DNA of 64,000 nt from Liolophura sinensis. Lineage: Eukaryota > Mollusca > Polyplacophora > Chitonida > Chitonidae. The first letter of the stretch is position 1. Each line of letters starts with the position of its first letter. The stretch spans positions 8,344,706 to 8,408,705 of the forward strand of contig NC_088296.1 of the NCBI RefSeq assembly GCF_032854445.1, written 5' to 3'. This document shows, piece after piece, positions 22,821 through 35,782 of this stretch. The notes under the pieces were generated by a model. It worked only from the letters and a program-made list of their open reading frames with translations. It was not told where the DNA came from and did no database searches. Made by a program: the position numbers and the translations under genes.

Positions 22821-25800
22821 CTGCAAGAAAAGAGTACACTCTATAAACATGGTAAATTTGGTGTTTTTTTCCTCTTTCAATTTCACATGTATTCACTTTG
22901 TGTCAAATTTCATTTTCACATGTCACATTTCACTTTCCAATGCTTGTTCACTGCATAGTGTGAGTTTTCCATGTAATCGGAATGCGGTCATCGTTTCTCT
23001 CACACATTTGTTCCAAACCAGAAACGGTGATAATCGAATGACACTGCCTGCTTTTGTCCGGATTTAGTCGAGAATAAAAGTAAACTCTAGAGCCTGACGA
23101 GATTCCAACAAGATTCCAAAGAAGTCAAGTTGAGAATCCGGCTTATATCTCTAGTCCATTTACTAATATTGCGTTGACGAGAGATGATGAATCTCGCGTG
23201 CTTGCTAGAGGTGAGATTTTGGCCTTAACAACAGCCTAAAGCGGTGAAATATAGAAAACCGCTTAGTCAGTACTACCAAAGTAACAGAATATTCCTTACT
23301 TAGCGCTTTTTCAACTCAAATGTAAAAATATGACTACTAACATGTTCTATCTGCCAGTGGTAAAGGCTTTACTATCCTATTTTGACTCCACATTTTTTTC
23401 TACTTCATCATTTAAAGCAAATACGGTTTAGGCAACGCAAATCTGTGCACAATTTTTTTTTCTAAACATATGTACACAATTGTTTCGAACAGACAGAGAG
23501 TCAGACACAAAGCATATACAACCGTATACGACTGCAAACACATATCTTCCTTGCCGGATGTTAAAAGGTGTCGTCAAATTTCCTATAGATTATGGACGCC
23601 TGTTATTTATTCATAATTTTAAAAGCAGAGACAATGCTTAAGAGCATTTCACGGCAACATAGCACACCCGATGTAATGATATAATCAACACTTTTACCAT
23701 ATGTTTTCTTACGAGTTCATATACACTGTAGATAGGTTGAACCTTCACACAGAAGATGGACTTCCAGTATGATGCTAACAGATAAAGACCACAAATGTAC
23801 ACAAAGAAAATTTGGCTTGCTTTGAGTTTGAATTATGATTAGAGGAAAAAATGGAAACACACCTATCGGATTGGTGAAAGGCTCCTGGGCTATTCCTCCC
23901 CTACCACAGAGCCCTCTACTCCCCCACCCCCCACCCGCCCCTTTTCCCGGCGTTTCAGATATTACTTTAATTTACTTACTGAATGAATATCACCGATGCA
24001 AATATTGCAGCCAGGAGGAGGGCGGAACCAAGTCCAACTCCGAGACCAATGATCAGCTCCCTGGAAGTTGATTCTGAAGAATAGAAGACGAGAGAAACTG
24101 GACTGGTTTATAGGCTCATTTATAAGCCTATTTTCTAGTCTCATTTAAAGGTTGGCAATGGCAACGGTAAACAGCCATAACTATAGCTGCGTGAGTTTAT
24201 TATATTCCGTGCGTGACATTCTGTCAGAATTAAACTGTGAATGCTTCCAGGTTGAAAGGAAAGCATGCTAACTGTTCACCTTTTGCGGTATTTAAGGCCT
24301 GAATAAAAACCGCTATATTTACATTTTGTGGGTAGGGAGCTAGGATTTATACAATTAAGGTTACTCCCAACGGGGCTGAGAAAATTAGCAGAATGGAGCA
24401 CATCTAAACGCGTAGGTCTTCACTGAAAAGATTTGTCCAGGAAACAATTCTAATGGATACCTACTAGATGCAGGATATTTTCATAATTTTCATTTTTTCA
24501 ATTCTGTATACGCCGGTAAAGCTAGATTTTACTTTTAGAGCCATGGCCGAAATCCTATGATGTGGAATATAGAGAATATGAAGGACAAATCTACTGACTT
24601 AAAGGTGCATCTAAACTAGACAGAGGCGGCCCCGTATTTGTCACAAAACTCAGGTCTGAATTCATAATTCTTAATTCATTAGTACCTAAAAAAGCCAAAC
24701 TAGAAACACAAAGGAACTTAAAATTATTGTTATCACGTTGTTCTGCAGTAAAAAAAAATCAGTGTACAAATTCAAAACACCATTAAACAGAAATGGCCAA
24801 TGCCATGTGGTTGATGTTTGACAATTTTTTTTGTTTTCGCCTGTATTGGGATGTTAGTCTTAAAACGTTACTACGTTGTTCACATTAAAACTTTTTTCCT
24901 AGTCTCATTAGCCATCATGGATCTTGGAGAATGCAACAAAAGAGTGTCTACGATGTTTGAAAATGTTTTATTTTGGTTCCTCTTTGGACTTTCCGTGTGG
25001 TGGTAAACGTAATGTTGAATAGTGGGTGTTAGCGATTGTCGTGTTCAGTATGGCGAAAATAATCAGTTTATCTTGTCACGATCCGAGTTTGTTTTACACA
25101 GCTACAAATCTTCCGGCTTGATTGTCATAGAATTCAAACATCCTACCCCATTTGACTCCTAGTTCTGATACAAACGGTTAAAGGCAAAGTGAATGTAGTT
25201 TAAGATATATGTTTCCATGTGTTTTTCCAGCCAACGGTGTTTTTTTGTTTTCTTACACCTTATTTTGATATAGAAAACAGCGGCTCTTATTTTATTTATA
25301 ACAATCTCTTAGTTAGGTTTTGATGAATTATATTAAGCGTTTCTTAGAAATACTTTGTAGTAAAACAAAGCGAAAACTAGAACTTTACAGGAGAAGCATA
25401 ACCGACTGGCAAACTCCGAAATATAATTATTTCTGCAACTAAAATTATGTAAAACACAGTTAAGAAAACAAAATACTGAGAAATGGACTATTTAATTTCG
25501 AAAAGAATAAATGAAATGACTCCAGGCCAGCTTTGTATGCTGTACAAACTTACATATTTCCCAGTTATAGCAAAAACGTCAAAGCGGAAAATAAATGAAT
25601 CCACACCCCTGGACTTACACAAACACATCTGGACTTACACAAACAAGGTAAATATCGGGATTATTTGTTGCATTTTCTTCACTCACATGTATAACGATGT
25701 AATAATGGCATTAAGATTTATTTGATTTATTTATTTGATCGGTGTTTTATGTTGTACTTAAGAATATTTCACTTATACGACGGCGGCTAGCAGTGCGGTG

Positions 25801-28800
25801 GAAGGAAACCAGGCAATTCCCGGTGAAATCCACGACGATCCGTAGATTGTTGACAAACCTTCCCACGTAGGGCTGGAGAGGAAGCCAGCATGAGCTGCTC
25901 CTCCCATTCAAATTTTCTTTGTCTTTAGTACATTTTAGTTGAAAAATGAAAGATATTTTTTTCTCATAGTTGTTGCAAACTCTGATTCTATCTGCTGCAA
26001 TGGTATATTCAGTGTAAAACCTGGGAAAATGTATGTGCCTTAATTCCCATGTGTGTATGGGTAATCAGCTTGTGGCAATTGGTCAATTATACAAAAACTG
26101 TGCAAACAATTTTCTCCACTTGGGCTCACTTATATAATAAACAATGAAAAAATGGTTGTCACAAAAACCACAACAAAAACCATTAGAGTAAGAAAACCAG
26201 GAGTGCTTATCCCTGCTGCCAAGCGTATTGTCAGTTCTGGGTTTTTTGAAGTTGGCATGTGAGAACACAGTTGGAATGCAGCCAGTAACTTGAATTAAAG
26301 GTGAACACCGTAAATTAATGGCGACAAACCAATGGGAAACATTATTGATCACTAAAAATGCACCTAGAGAATCAAAATGTAAAGATACATGAAGTGAATG
26401 TTGATTATCGAATTTAAATACATTTATTCAACACGAATTTAAACACATGCATTCAACACGAACTTAAACACATGCATTCAACACGAATTTAAACAAATGC
26501 ATTCAACACAAACTCAAACACATGCATTCAACACAAATTTAAACATACGTACAATCATGTTATAATTGTAAAAATCAGTCCAACCAGTCAGTCTTGAACC
26601 TAAATAAACCTAAATGGTGTCAAAAATTACCTTAATCTTGAAATGATTACAAACCTTTATGTGGTCATCAACTATGCAGGAATGTTAAAAAACGGTCAAA
26701 TTTATTCTTACACATCCTAAATTTGCAGCATAAAAGCGGCGTTTCTCCTTCAAAAAATCTCTTTTTGTCTCTTAGCATATGCTTTTTGTCTTCACTTATA
26801 AATTAAACAGTTCATTAGGGGGAAAAAGATCTCCAAGAGATAGGTCGACCCGCCATTTTCCCTTTAATATACGTCATATTTGCCGTTGTTGCAACAGTTG
26901 TCTTTCTTTCTACAATAAAAGGAAAGACCATTGTTTAAAGGTGACTACAAGCTGTAGTTTTGGTACATGGACATGCGTTGCTTGCGCATGAACAGACCTA
27001 TATAAAGCCACATTCGCAGGAGTGATGTATTTTTGAGCTTTTCACCACTGCATTGACACTAGCTTATAGACATAAATTTCTGAAGTAACACCCAACCCAC
27101 TTGTGTTCTAAAGCCCAACTGACGGCACTTCCCCATCCAGTCTAGACAGGATCGAAAAGTAAGAAACTGTATTGTACCCGTTGTGCTGCCAGGGGCACCT
27201 GTATTATGTCCACCCTCTTAAGGATCGATATGTCATGCACAGACTGTTGTTTCTTACGCTGCTATATGATCTTGGCAAACAGACAGATTTACCTCCAGTT
27301 TTAGCTCCATCTCCATCTGGTGGTTCTGTGTGATTGGCCTGGGATGGTGGTTCTTCGTGGTTGGACTGAAATGGTGGTTCTCTGTGGTTGGCCTGAGATG
27401 TCGGTGTAAATGACGCAGTAGAATGATCTGTATGAAAAAAAAATACACATGTTTCCTCTTAACCGCTTCCCAGTCCTACCACCAAATATATGAGATTGCT
27501 TGTTTATTCTCTTACATTTTCCTCCTCTTATAATAAACAAAGGTATTAATTACAGGATGTTTGCCTTTTTTTCTTACATAGTTCACAGAATTTGTTCATA
27601 GTTATCTTACAGGTAACCAAGTCCAAAATATATGGTAAATGTTCTATTTTGACTGATTTCATTTACTAGTGTCGAATGCTGTTATCCAGATTATTTCACT
27701 TATGCATATAGCTGTTGTCAGTTCCATGGAGTGAGAAAACAGACGTAATTGTTGAGTTAACACGTTATATAGCACTGGGAGAAAAGAACATAATATAGCT
27801 TCGCGCGTTTATATTTTTGTTCAGTGTATATTTATATCCACACCTTGTGGTGAATTACGAGTAGTCCCAAGAAAATTTAGACTGCGGAATGGGCAGAACA
27901 GCCCTAAAATCGATTCCACAAGCCTAGAGGAAGAGGAAATATATTAAGCTCAAATATTTTAATTTGTATGCATAATAATTTAGAACAAAAAAAGTGTCTC
28001 TTTCCGAAGCGTCCATACTACTGATTTAGGCGGCCAGGTTACTTAAGACGACAAAACAGTCGTGACGCATGCGTCATAAGGCATAACAAACACAGCAGGT
28101 TGAAAATTAGGCCACATTCAAAAAATTATTCTCTTAATTTTTGGTAGAAAGTTGCTTAGCGGAATGATGCAGGAATGTGTTTTGTTATTATAACACAATA
28201 TTCTGTCATATTCAACACAATATTCTGTTAGTCTATAAGAACCTCTGTGATTAATTATGGATGGAGCAAACCGGGCTGGTCAGATTAAATCACCTTTATT
28301 ATACCTGAAATCAAATGCCTAATTAACAAGATTTTACTTATTGCTTTGATATTTGTTTTATCTCAATTCGCAGTGATTTGTCACATACAATGGCCGTAAG
28401 ACAACTTTATGTGGATTCTTAACAACTCCAAACGTCTTACACAAGAACTTGATGCTCATTTGCATATACCGTACAAATGGGATTTCTCTACCCTCTATAC
28501 TGCGATTTCTCACAGAGATCTAATTAAAAGAATATCGTCGTTAATTGTTTTCGTATTTACTAAAACAGGTCACCGTTACATTAACGTCAAAAGCAATAAT
28601 GCTTTCTTTAGATCTACTAATTATAAAGGTTACCACTCAAAGGATGTTACATTATTTATTGAATTACTTCAACTTCTCATTGGTAACATATATGTGAAAT
28701 TCGGAGATACCATTTACCAACAGTGCATAGGTGTTCCAATAGGTACCAATTGCGCGCCTATTTTGGACGACCTATACCAGTTTTTCTATGAATACGACTA

Positions 28801-31800
28801 TATGCAGAAATTACTTAAAAGTAATATTTTTAAAGCTCGATCCTTTTCGTTTACCAAGCGCTATATTGATGATCTACTGGCGTTAAATAACCCCCATATT
28901 GCTGAAGCGGTGAAGGAAATCTGTCCGCCTTCATTGGATGTAAAGGAGACAACAGTTAGTCCTGATGGTACATCTTATTTGGATCTATATCTGTACAAAG
29001 ACGAACAAGGTCTCTTTTCACGCCGCCTTTACGACAAAGGGAATAATTTCAATTTTGATATTGTAAATTATCCTCATTTGGATAGCAATATACCAAAGGG
29101 TCCTGCATGTGGCGTATACATATCTCGCCTTGTAGCATTTGTCAGATCTTGCGTTAATTGTAATGACAAATCTGGGTCATAAGTTGCTAGTTCAAAAACT
29201 AGTTTGTCAAGGATACTCCATCAAACGCCTTCATTCTAAGTTTCTTAAATTTTACAATGAGTATAACACTCTCGTTGGCAGGAATGGTCAGAGCGTTCAG
29301 ATTCTCTGGCAATCTGCATTGTGATCAACCACATAGACGGCGCTGTTTCCCTATGTACATATCTATCACGTACACGAAGACCCCAAAATGCAAATGTCGG
29401 GTGAAAATAAACCCAGAATTGAACGCTAGTCTGCGCTGTGGGCAAAACGGCCCTAAATCTATCTCTTAAGCAGGAAGTATGAGAAAATATGTTAGACTCG
29501 ACTCTTTTATTGTGTATGCATATTAATTTAGAACAAACGGATGTGTTTCTTTCGGCAAGGTCCACATTATTGATTTAGGAGGCCAGGTTAATGCAAGCGG
29601 CAAAACCGTCCTCACAAATGCGTCATAAGGCGTCGGAATAATAAACAAGGCAGAAATCTGGCAATATTAAAAAAAATTAATCTGTTAATTTTAGCTAAAA
29701 GTTTCTTATCTTAGCGATAATTCTGTTATCACAACATACGATTCTGTCATATTCAACACAATATTCTGTTAGTGTAATAGAACCGTTATGTCGAGTTATT
29801 AGAATATGAGCGTGCCATTTAACGCAATAGTCTGCTGTAAAACAGAATACATTCTAGCATTACTCAGTTTATAAATTTTATGACTGCAAGTTGATCAAGA
29901 ACTTTCCAGCAGATTATGCTTACCTATCGAGTATTTACTGTTTATACACTGACGTTGAGGATTATTCCAGGCACGAATCTCTTTCTTGGTCATAGGCCTT
30001 AAGCTAGAGTTACATACGCAAACTCCGTCAACACAGACCTGCTCGAGGTTGAAAACACACCCGGCGTCACATGCTTCTCCCAGCAATCCTTTGCCTTTCT
30101 CAACACAGTTTTTGCCGTCTGCTGCTGGTACATATTCCGATTGACACACACAGAGCTTTGCGTCCGGATCGCACACCATAAAGAACCCAGCACACCTTGT
30201 TATACACGGTTGGTTCAGATGCACAGCTGGAATGATATGTCATGTTTATCATACTCTATATACAAACAGATTACACAAAGCTGTACATCTTTATATCGAG
30301 CGGTAACTTTAGACAAAAAAGACAATTATTTTTATTAAGAACTTTACACATAATTGTTTGTGTTAGTAGGTTTTACTTTTCTTTTTCTAACCTGTTTCAC
30401 AGACGCGCAGACTGGGGGCCGCCACGTATCCTTCGTTGCAGGCGCACTGTTTTCTGTCGACAAAATGAAGACAGCTGGCATGGTCTGGACATTCACTGTT
30501 GACGTCACAAGGTGATAAAATACTGCTGACATCAGCTCTTGTTGTAGTTGTAGCCGTCAATACTGAAGACAAATTGTGACATTTGAGACAAGGAAGTCAT
30601 TAAAGGCAGTTCACATAAAAAATGATACATGTATTCCACACTGATCCTACAGACTGATTGTTCTGTTTGTAAAACAAACCCAGATTAGAATCTGTGGGAG
30701 ATGAATTAAACAGAATAATTTGTATTCAGATATGACCACAAACTTTTCTTCCTTGGTGCTGGACGCAGAGAAGTTAGATAAAGGGAAGCTGACTAGCTGG
30801 CCCGGGGTCAGTATAATGTGACTGGGTGTGGTGACTTCAGCATGAAACTCCAGTGACGGCAGCACCATGGCAGCATGGGCTTTCTCTGCTACAAGAACAC
30901 ACAGCATATGTATACACAACACATCTCCCCTTGTCGTCACAAGCCTGAACAATTGTGTAAAGTACGACTTAAAAGCCCCAAAGATACATACAAAGGAACT
31001 GTTCTGCACTAACACTTCATTGTTTGGGCTCTAACATTAGGATCTATTGAACACAGAGTTGTGTGAGGGGACTATATATATATAAAAACACCAGAATAAC
31101 GGGACATTGAACGATTGTGTTTAAGTCGAGATTTTCTTGGGTTCCCAATTATAGTATTACTGTTTAGCGCATGTCTGTTCCTTAAATTCTGACCAATGTG
31201 CACATACAACGATTAAGCTCAGACTTAAGTTTATATGTTTGTGAAATTGACAGCTGGATGGTTTCCCCTTTGGTATATAGTGCTTTGATAATCAAATATC
31301 ATTGGAGTCAAATGTTATAATCTATCATGAAGATCAAGGGTGAAACTTTGACTTTCGGAAACAAGGAAATGATATGTTTTACAAATAATTATGTCCTTTC
31401 TCACCAGAAGTAGTTATGGGTGTTAGCTATGTGGATACCTGTCAACTAAACCAATAACATAATGCGTATGTTGAATGTACAAATATCAATAAACTGTCCA
31501 GGAAAGTAGTTCGATTCTCTTTTATATTATTTGTTCAACCAAGTGGAGAAATATATTTGAAACAGTAGATTCTACGGTGGGCTTTCCTTACAACATTAAC
31601 ACCAATAGCATCACTTCAGATCTTTAATAGTTAACTAATCAAAAGTCATTTTGATGCAGAAATATGCAGAAAATATATATACGTATGCAGAAATATATAT
31701 ACGTATACATACGAGAGTGACATATAAATGGATTCGCTGAAAGAATCTTGAGACGAACTACTACTATGTTTGTGATATGGGAACTGGGAGGATTTATTTA

Positions 31801-34056
31801 TTTGTTCATTTTATTTTATTGGTGTTTTACTCAGGAATATTTCACTTATACGGACAGCATTATGGTGGGAGGAAACCGGGCAGAGCCCGGCGGATATCCA
31901 CGACCATCCTCAGGCTGGATGGCCGTACGGTCAAACAACTGGAGGATTCCCCTTTGGTATATAGTGCTGTGACAATTACATATCATGGGTGTCAAACGTT
32001 ATAACCTATCATGAACATCAGGGGTGAAACTTTGACTTTCGGAACAAGGAAATGATCTATTTCCGCATAACTGTGTTCTTTAACCTGGAAGCAGTTTCTG
32101 GTGTTAGCCAAGTGGATATTTGTTGAAGTCAACTAAAACAATAACATAATGTGTATGTCAAATGTACAAACATCATAAAGCTGTCCGCAACAATATTTGT
32201 AATCTTTTTTTTCTATTATTTGTTCAACCGAGTGGAGAAATATATTTGAAACAGTAGATTCTATGGTGGGTTTTGCTTTCCATATTGAAATCAATGGCAT
32301 CACTTTATATGTTTAATAGTTAACTAATACAGGGTGATTTCAGCATGCAGAATGTATACACATACGGTAGCTACATATGCTTCCATTTTCCCAATGAATT
32401 TTGAGACGAATTACTCAAGCCAAAATGTACTTATATAGTGAGATCCCTACAGACCAGGTAGAAGATAATACCTCAGTTGCATTTTCCTCAGTTGAAACGA
32501 ATTCAAAAGAATTGTAGGTCTTTACATTTAGAGTCATGAATGCATTTACTCGGTTCAATACAGTTGTAAAGGAAAATCGAACTACTTTCGTGGACAGTGT
32601 GAATGATCCTTTCTGTGAGGTAAATACTCCGGAATGTTTACGTATTAAAAAGAAGTCATTCAGAGCCATAGTGTATTTTCCACTTGAACAAACATACGGA
32701 GTTTAAGTCACACTTCCATAGAGAAATCACAAGTTCGATTCAAAACCTGACTTGTAATTCACTTATCAAATTACACTTATTCAGATAACCTCGATATAGC
32801 CTTTGAACAGAGCGTGTTTAATAAAACTGAATGAATATAGAAGACCGTTGGGATCATTTTGCCTTGACATCTGGTTGTATTAAACTGTGTCATTTGACTA
32901 AAATGTAAAGAAGAAAGTCTAAAGTTGGGTTCACGCGATGAGAACTGTCGTCAATACCTGCGGATTTAAACTAACATTTGGTTTTACTTTTGTCGGGATG
33001 GCCCCTGGTTAATGCTAATGCCACTCAAAACTGGAACGTTGTCTCAATAGGTGACATTTTATTCTCACCTATCCAAAACTGACAGTTATCAAGATCTTTG
33101 CATTGTGTTTGTTATATTTAGTTTATTGATATTTATGACTTCTTTCCCGGATTTATATCTGCTGGAGGAGACCAGAGTGTCCTGAGAAAACAACCGGCCC
33201 TCGCCCAGTAGCCTACAAACTTACTGAATTAAAACTGCACTCCATGTATCTGGAGTTTAATAGGTATGACCGACCATATTGGTTAAGGATCTGACCCCTG
33301 CAGATCAGATGGACAGGAGTCCGTTGTACACAGCTGTCGTAACGCTGGATCAAACAATTACTATACAACCCTTCACTCTGTGTTGTAACAGAAGTTATGC
33401 CAAGCGTTTTGCCGCGACTGTTACGTGAAACAGGCACTATATAGGACCTCATTTTCACTAAAAAGTATTTCATTGTAAATCTTAAGCAGTCTAAGTCGTC
33501 CACTTTCACCTATTTATACACTGTATAGTTCAATGTCATATGCGTTTCCGAAACAGTTTCCGAAATTTCCAAAACTTTTCCACAAGCCTTTATCTTGAGT
33601 TTTAACACTAGACTTTACTTCTAACTTACGACATTAGTGCCACTGTCTCAGAATGAACTAGAGAGACTTTTGCAGATGTATGCATACGTTTGCAAATATT
33701 TCATTCCTAACATATAACTTTTCAACGCCGCTTGAATTGTTGACTCACTAGATGACCGCTTGACTGGCTAAAACATGGTCTACTAACACTCCAGTCTGCT
33801 TGTCATTATTGTAAACAACATGACACATTGACTAACTGATGCAAAGTCACAATTACATGCTACGGAATAACTAGATAGTATGCAATTACTAGGCAGATCT
33901 AGTCTTATGTTTCCTGCTATAATATGTGATTGGTTTAGCAAAGATGTCTACATTTACGTGTGTGTCCATCCGGCAGTCCGTCAGTCAGTACGTGAATCAA
34001 TACAGTAACTTACTTATCGCAAACAGAAATGATGAGGAAAGGCCACAGTCCGACAT
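22742..34056 (-). CDS. Gene A: EB/EGF-like type I receptor, 3' end in gap
   Basis: Exons in transcript order: 34014-34056 (leader), 30392-30562 (module 1), 29924-30226 (modules 2 and 3), 27293-27427 (stalk), 23980-24073 (TM), 22742-22820 (start of tail, cut by N). Phases 1-1-1-1-2 agree and every frame is open. The ectodomain has three six-cysteine EB/EGF-like modules, followed by a stalk of three NHTEPPxQA-type units. The product should sit in the plasma membrane; a ligand cannot be inferred. Compared with paralogue B, gene A lacks the short stalk exon (B 52604-52645) and the stalk exon of B 42214-42336. At both places the flanking DNA is homologous and the exon is absent. An RT fragment interrupts the intron between exon 3 and the stalk exon. 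The leader MSDCGLSSSFLFAI is a weaker signal peptide than that of B. Confidence 0.8.
23980..24073 (-). CDS. Gene A transmembrane exon
   Basis: Acceptor attcttcag, donor gtaagt, 94 nt, phase 1 to 2. ESTSRE leads into LIIGLGVGLGSALLLAAIFA and then SVIFIQ. A clear single-pass helix, nearly identical to that of gene B. Confidence 0.9.
25712..25897 (-). mobile_element. SINE family 1 in an intron of gene A
   Basis: (ttta)n tail, gatcggtgttttatgttgta, aatatttcacttatacgacg and gaggaagccagcatgagct; the tRNA-like head is missing. Confidence 0.82.
26405..26555 (+). repeat. 25-bp tandem repeat, unit A
   Basis: About six copies of a unit built on aacacatgcattcaacacga. The homologous stretch in unit B (43625-43720) has fewer copies, so the array changed length after duplication. 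Confidence 0.8.
27293..27427 (-). CDS. Gene A stalk exon with three NHTEPP-type units
   Basis: Acceptor catacag, donor gtaaat, 135 nt, phase 1 to 1. It encodes DHSTASFTPTS, then QANHREPPF, QSNHEEPPS and QANHTEPPD. Only the last unit keeps an N-x-T sequon. The paralogous exon in B has five units. Confidence 0.8.
28160..28254 (+). mobile_element. MITE-like element, copy 2, truncated
   Basis: Carries the left end (ggaatgatgcaggaatg) and the attctgttagtct centre, then stops. The right half is missing. Confidence 0.6.
28397..29325 (+). mobile_element. Reverse-transcriptase fragment, frameshifted
   Basis: An open frame from 28409 to 29182 encodes about 257 residues with GVPIGTNCAP (around 28730) and the catalytic KRYIDDLLALNN (around 28860), then YLDLYLY and NFDIVNYPHLDSNIP. 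The end of the domain continues in another frame from about 29165 (KLLVQKLVCQGYSIKRLHSK), so at least one frameshift is present. No endonuclease, LTR or second ORF is visible. The motif set is that of RTs often seen in marine invertebrate genomes with GxPxGTNCAP and YIDD; I suspect a Penelope-like element but cannot prove it. It is absent from the matching intron of gene B and lies antisense to gene A. Confidence 0.8.
29703..29866 (+). mobile_element. MITE-like element, copy 3
   Basis: Right terminal repeat ...acattctagcattactcag is well kept; the left one is degenerate. It lies just downstream (in gene sense) of exon 3 of gene A. Confidence 0.65.
29924..30226 (-). CDS. Gene A exon 3: EB/EGF-like modules 2 and 3
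   Basis: Acceptor ttccag, donor gtaagc, 303 nt, open. It starts QPCITRCAGFFMVC and includes LCVCQSEYVPAADGKNC (module 2), then ACDAGCVFNLEQVCVDGVC and VC...QC (module 3). The cysteine pattern C-x3-C-x6-C-x6-C-x-C fits EB/EGF-like repeats. Confidence 0.88.
30392..30562 (-). CDS. Gene A exon 2: EB/EGF-like module 1
   Basis: Acceptor tgtcttcag, donor gttaga, 171 nt. Six cysteines with spacing C-x5-C-x5-C-x8-C-x1-C-x12-C. The segment QCACNEGYVA is the usual end of an EGF-like fold. A TTTT-rich linker precedes the module. Confidence 0.85.
30785..30992 (+). mobile_element. SINE family 3 fragment
   Basis: Contains agctggcccggggtcagtat, a gtgactgggtgtggtgac body, ttgtcgtcac and ...aaagccccaaagatacatac at the 3' end. 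Lies in intron 1 of gene A. Confidence 0.6.
31255..31660 (+). repeat. Intronic direct repeat, copy 1
   Basis: About 400 bp beginning tcccctttggtatatagtgc and ending near gttaactaatc. Repeated at 31947-32350 with moderate divergence; a SINE lies between the copies. Confidence 0.75.
31787..31925 (-). mobile_element. SINE family 1, truncated, between two direct repeats
   Basis: Reverse-oriented tail and body (aatatttcacttatacg, aaaccgggcagagcccggcg). The head is absent. Confidence 0.8.
31947..32350 (+). repeat. Intronic direct repeat, copy 2
   Basis: Second copy of the block at 31255, including ggtgaaactttgactttcgg and gtggagaaatatatttgaaa. Both lie in intron 1 of gene A. Confidence 0.75.
34014..34056 (-). 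CDS. Gene A exon 1: start codon and signal peptide
   Basis: The ATG at 34054-34056 begins MSDCGLSSSFLFAI and the exon ends in phase 1 at A|gtaagt. Chosen because the paralogous position in B also has an ATG, the same length (43 nt) and a donor, and because the join to exon 2 continues the hydrophobic stretch. Confidence 0.72.
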
Positions 34057-34370
34057 CTCTTCTCAGCGTCTTTCGACTGATAAACATTTGCACTTCTTTC
34101 TTGCTATGTCGTAAAAACGCCTATATGTGGGTGCCTTTTTCGAAGTAGGCTAAACTAGACACACTAATGCATTGCATATGCAGGACTGTATACGCCTGTA
34201 TATTTTTGATGTATAAAATATTCACTGGTTTTGTTGTGATAATACTTTTGTGGAATTCACAAAAGGCGTAAAAACGTGTACACTGAGAGTCCTCTAAACC
34301 CAGATCGGCATTTCTCAAGCTTCGTGGCCACTTTGTGCAGCTTCGGCTATTCGCGACGAACACGGAAGTT
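34057..34370 (-). promoter_or_regulatory. Putative promoter region of gene A
   Basis: This stretch upstream of the ATG is visibly conserved with 55603-55930 upstream of gene B (tcctgcatatgcaatgcatt, cttttgtgaattc and the block ending ccgaagctgcac), although neighbouring intergenic DNA has diverged or been replaced. TATA-like elements occur roughly 150 bp before the ATG. Shared ancestry alone could explain the similarity. Confidence 0.35.
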
Positions 34371-35736
34371 ACTGTGTATCGTGGAGTTATATATATAATT
34401 ATAACATTTAACTATCATGTCCCCACCACCTCCCCGCTTTGCGCCCCCCCCCCAGACTTTAGCTCACCAAATTCACTGAGTAATGTATTACTAACACATT
34501 AGTGAACTTGACATGGTGAAAAAAAAAATGGGACAGTAAAAAAACTTACAAGGTGAAAAAAAAAATTTTTAAGGAGAAACAATTTAAAAAACAAAAACAG
34601 TTTTTAACCAATGACTTTTAAACTCGAGGCCCCGACATAACTCACCATTCATAAGAGTTACGCTATAATCTCATCTATATAGGCATATAGGGGGCTACTG
34701 CATGATCGTCAGTGTCATCATGCTTTTGTAAATCAACTTTTGTCGCTTGCAAATTATCATTTCCCAATCCCAAAATGCTCTTTTAGACTCCGAGGACGCC
34801 AACACGATTTATAGTATAACTTCCAACAATCTGGAATTATTATTAATCAAGTAAACACTCAAACAAATAATACAATAAGTAAAAAACGTAATTCCTCGGA
34901 CGTGCATGTGACATCAATCTAAGGACTTTTATACTGACGTTTATATAACTTGCCTTAATTCCACCCTGCGTGGGTCCAGTACATGCATTCGAATTCTGTC
35001 TCACATATACTTGTTGCAGTTGAACTCAACTAGGCTATATAAGAGAGGGGGTTGCATGCTGTATTTTGTATTTCACTTTAATTAGTGTATATATGTCTCT
35101 TTTAAATCTGTTTATTATAACCTATTTCTTTAGAGAGTCGCTTCTATTGAGCTGTCTGTAAAATCAGCCATACTCGCTACAAAAATTTCCAGGAAAATGA
35201 AATTAGAACACTTATTCTAATTTATAAAAATAATGTTTGTACTGACAGTTTATAATAACAGAGGGCTAACACGTTAAATCAGCATTTATGCATTTATGTA
35301 CAAGTTTTAATTTGCTACGAATAGTGTTCACAAAGACAAACAAATCATTTACATAGCAAATATCGTCAATACTATCCGATTTTAGCCGCTGGGTGTTGTG
35401 ACCAGTCGTCTTGAATGGGTGTTTTTTTTTTTATTTTCCTTGGACTACTCTATTGTATTGGTCAGAGGATTTCCATAGCGATTTCTCAATTTGCGTTCAA
35501 GGTAGCACTATTAAACGTCAACCGTATGCGCACAATGACAAAAGGACTACGAGCGTTAAACAAATAATTGAGTTTTCTTTCCAACTCCAAAACACAAGAG
35601 TAAAAACTAAAATCACAAGGAAAGAATATATAAACTTATCAATGCTACTGGTACCTTTTCTGAATTCAAGTTGACGGAAAGTCAGCGGCATTCAGGCTAG
35701 TGATAAACAGTGTTCTTTAAATAAAACGGAAAAATG

Positions 35737-35782
35737 CCCCCCCCCCCCCCCCCCCCACCCCGACACACACACACACACACAC
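35737..35782 (+). repeat. Poly-C and (ac)n simple repeats
   Basis: A run of about 20 C, then cccgacacacacacacacac. Low-complexity sequence only. Confidence 0.9.

Noticed and set aside
24818-25006. Hydrophobic 62-codon frame
   Set aside because: Homologous intron of gene B does not keep it open; Phe/Leu-rich because of T-rich sequence.
26083-26352. 89-codon minus-strand frame
   Set aside because: Lies in intronic DNA homologous to 43200-43580, where the frame is not kept; no domain.
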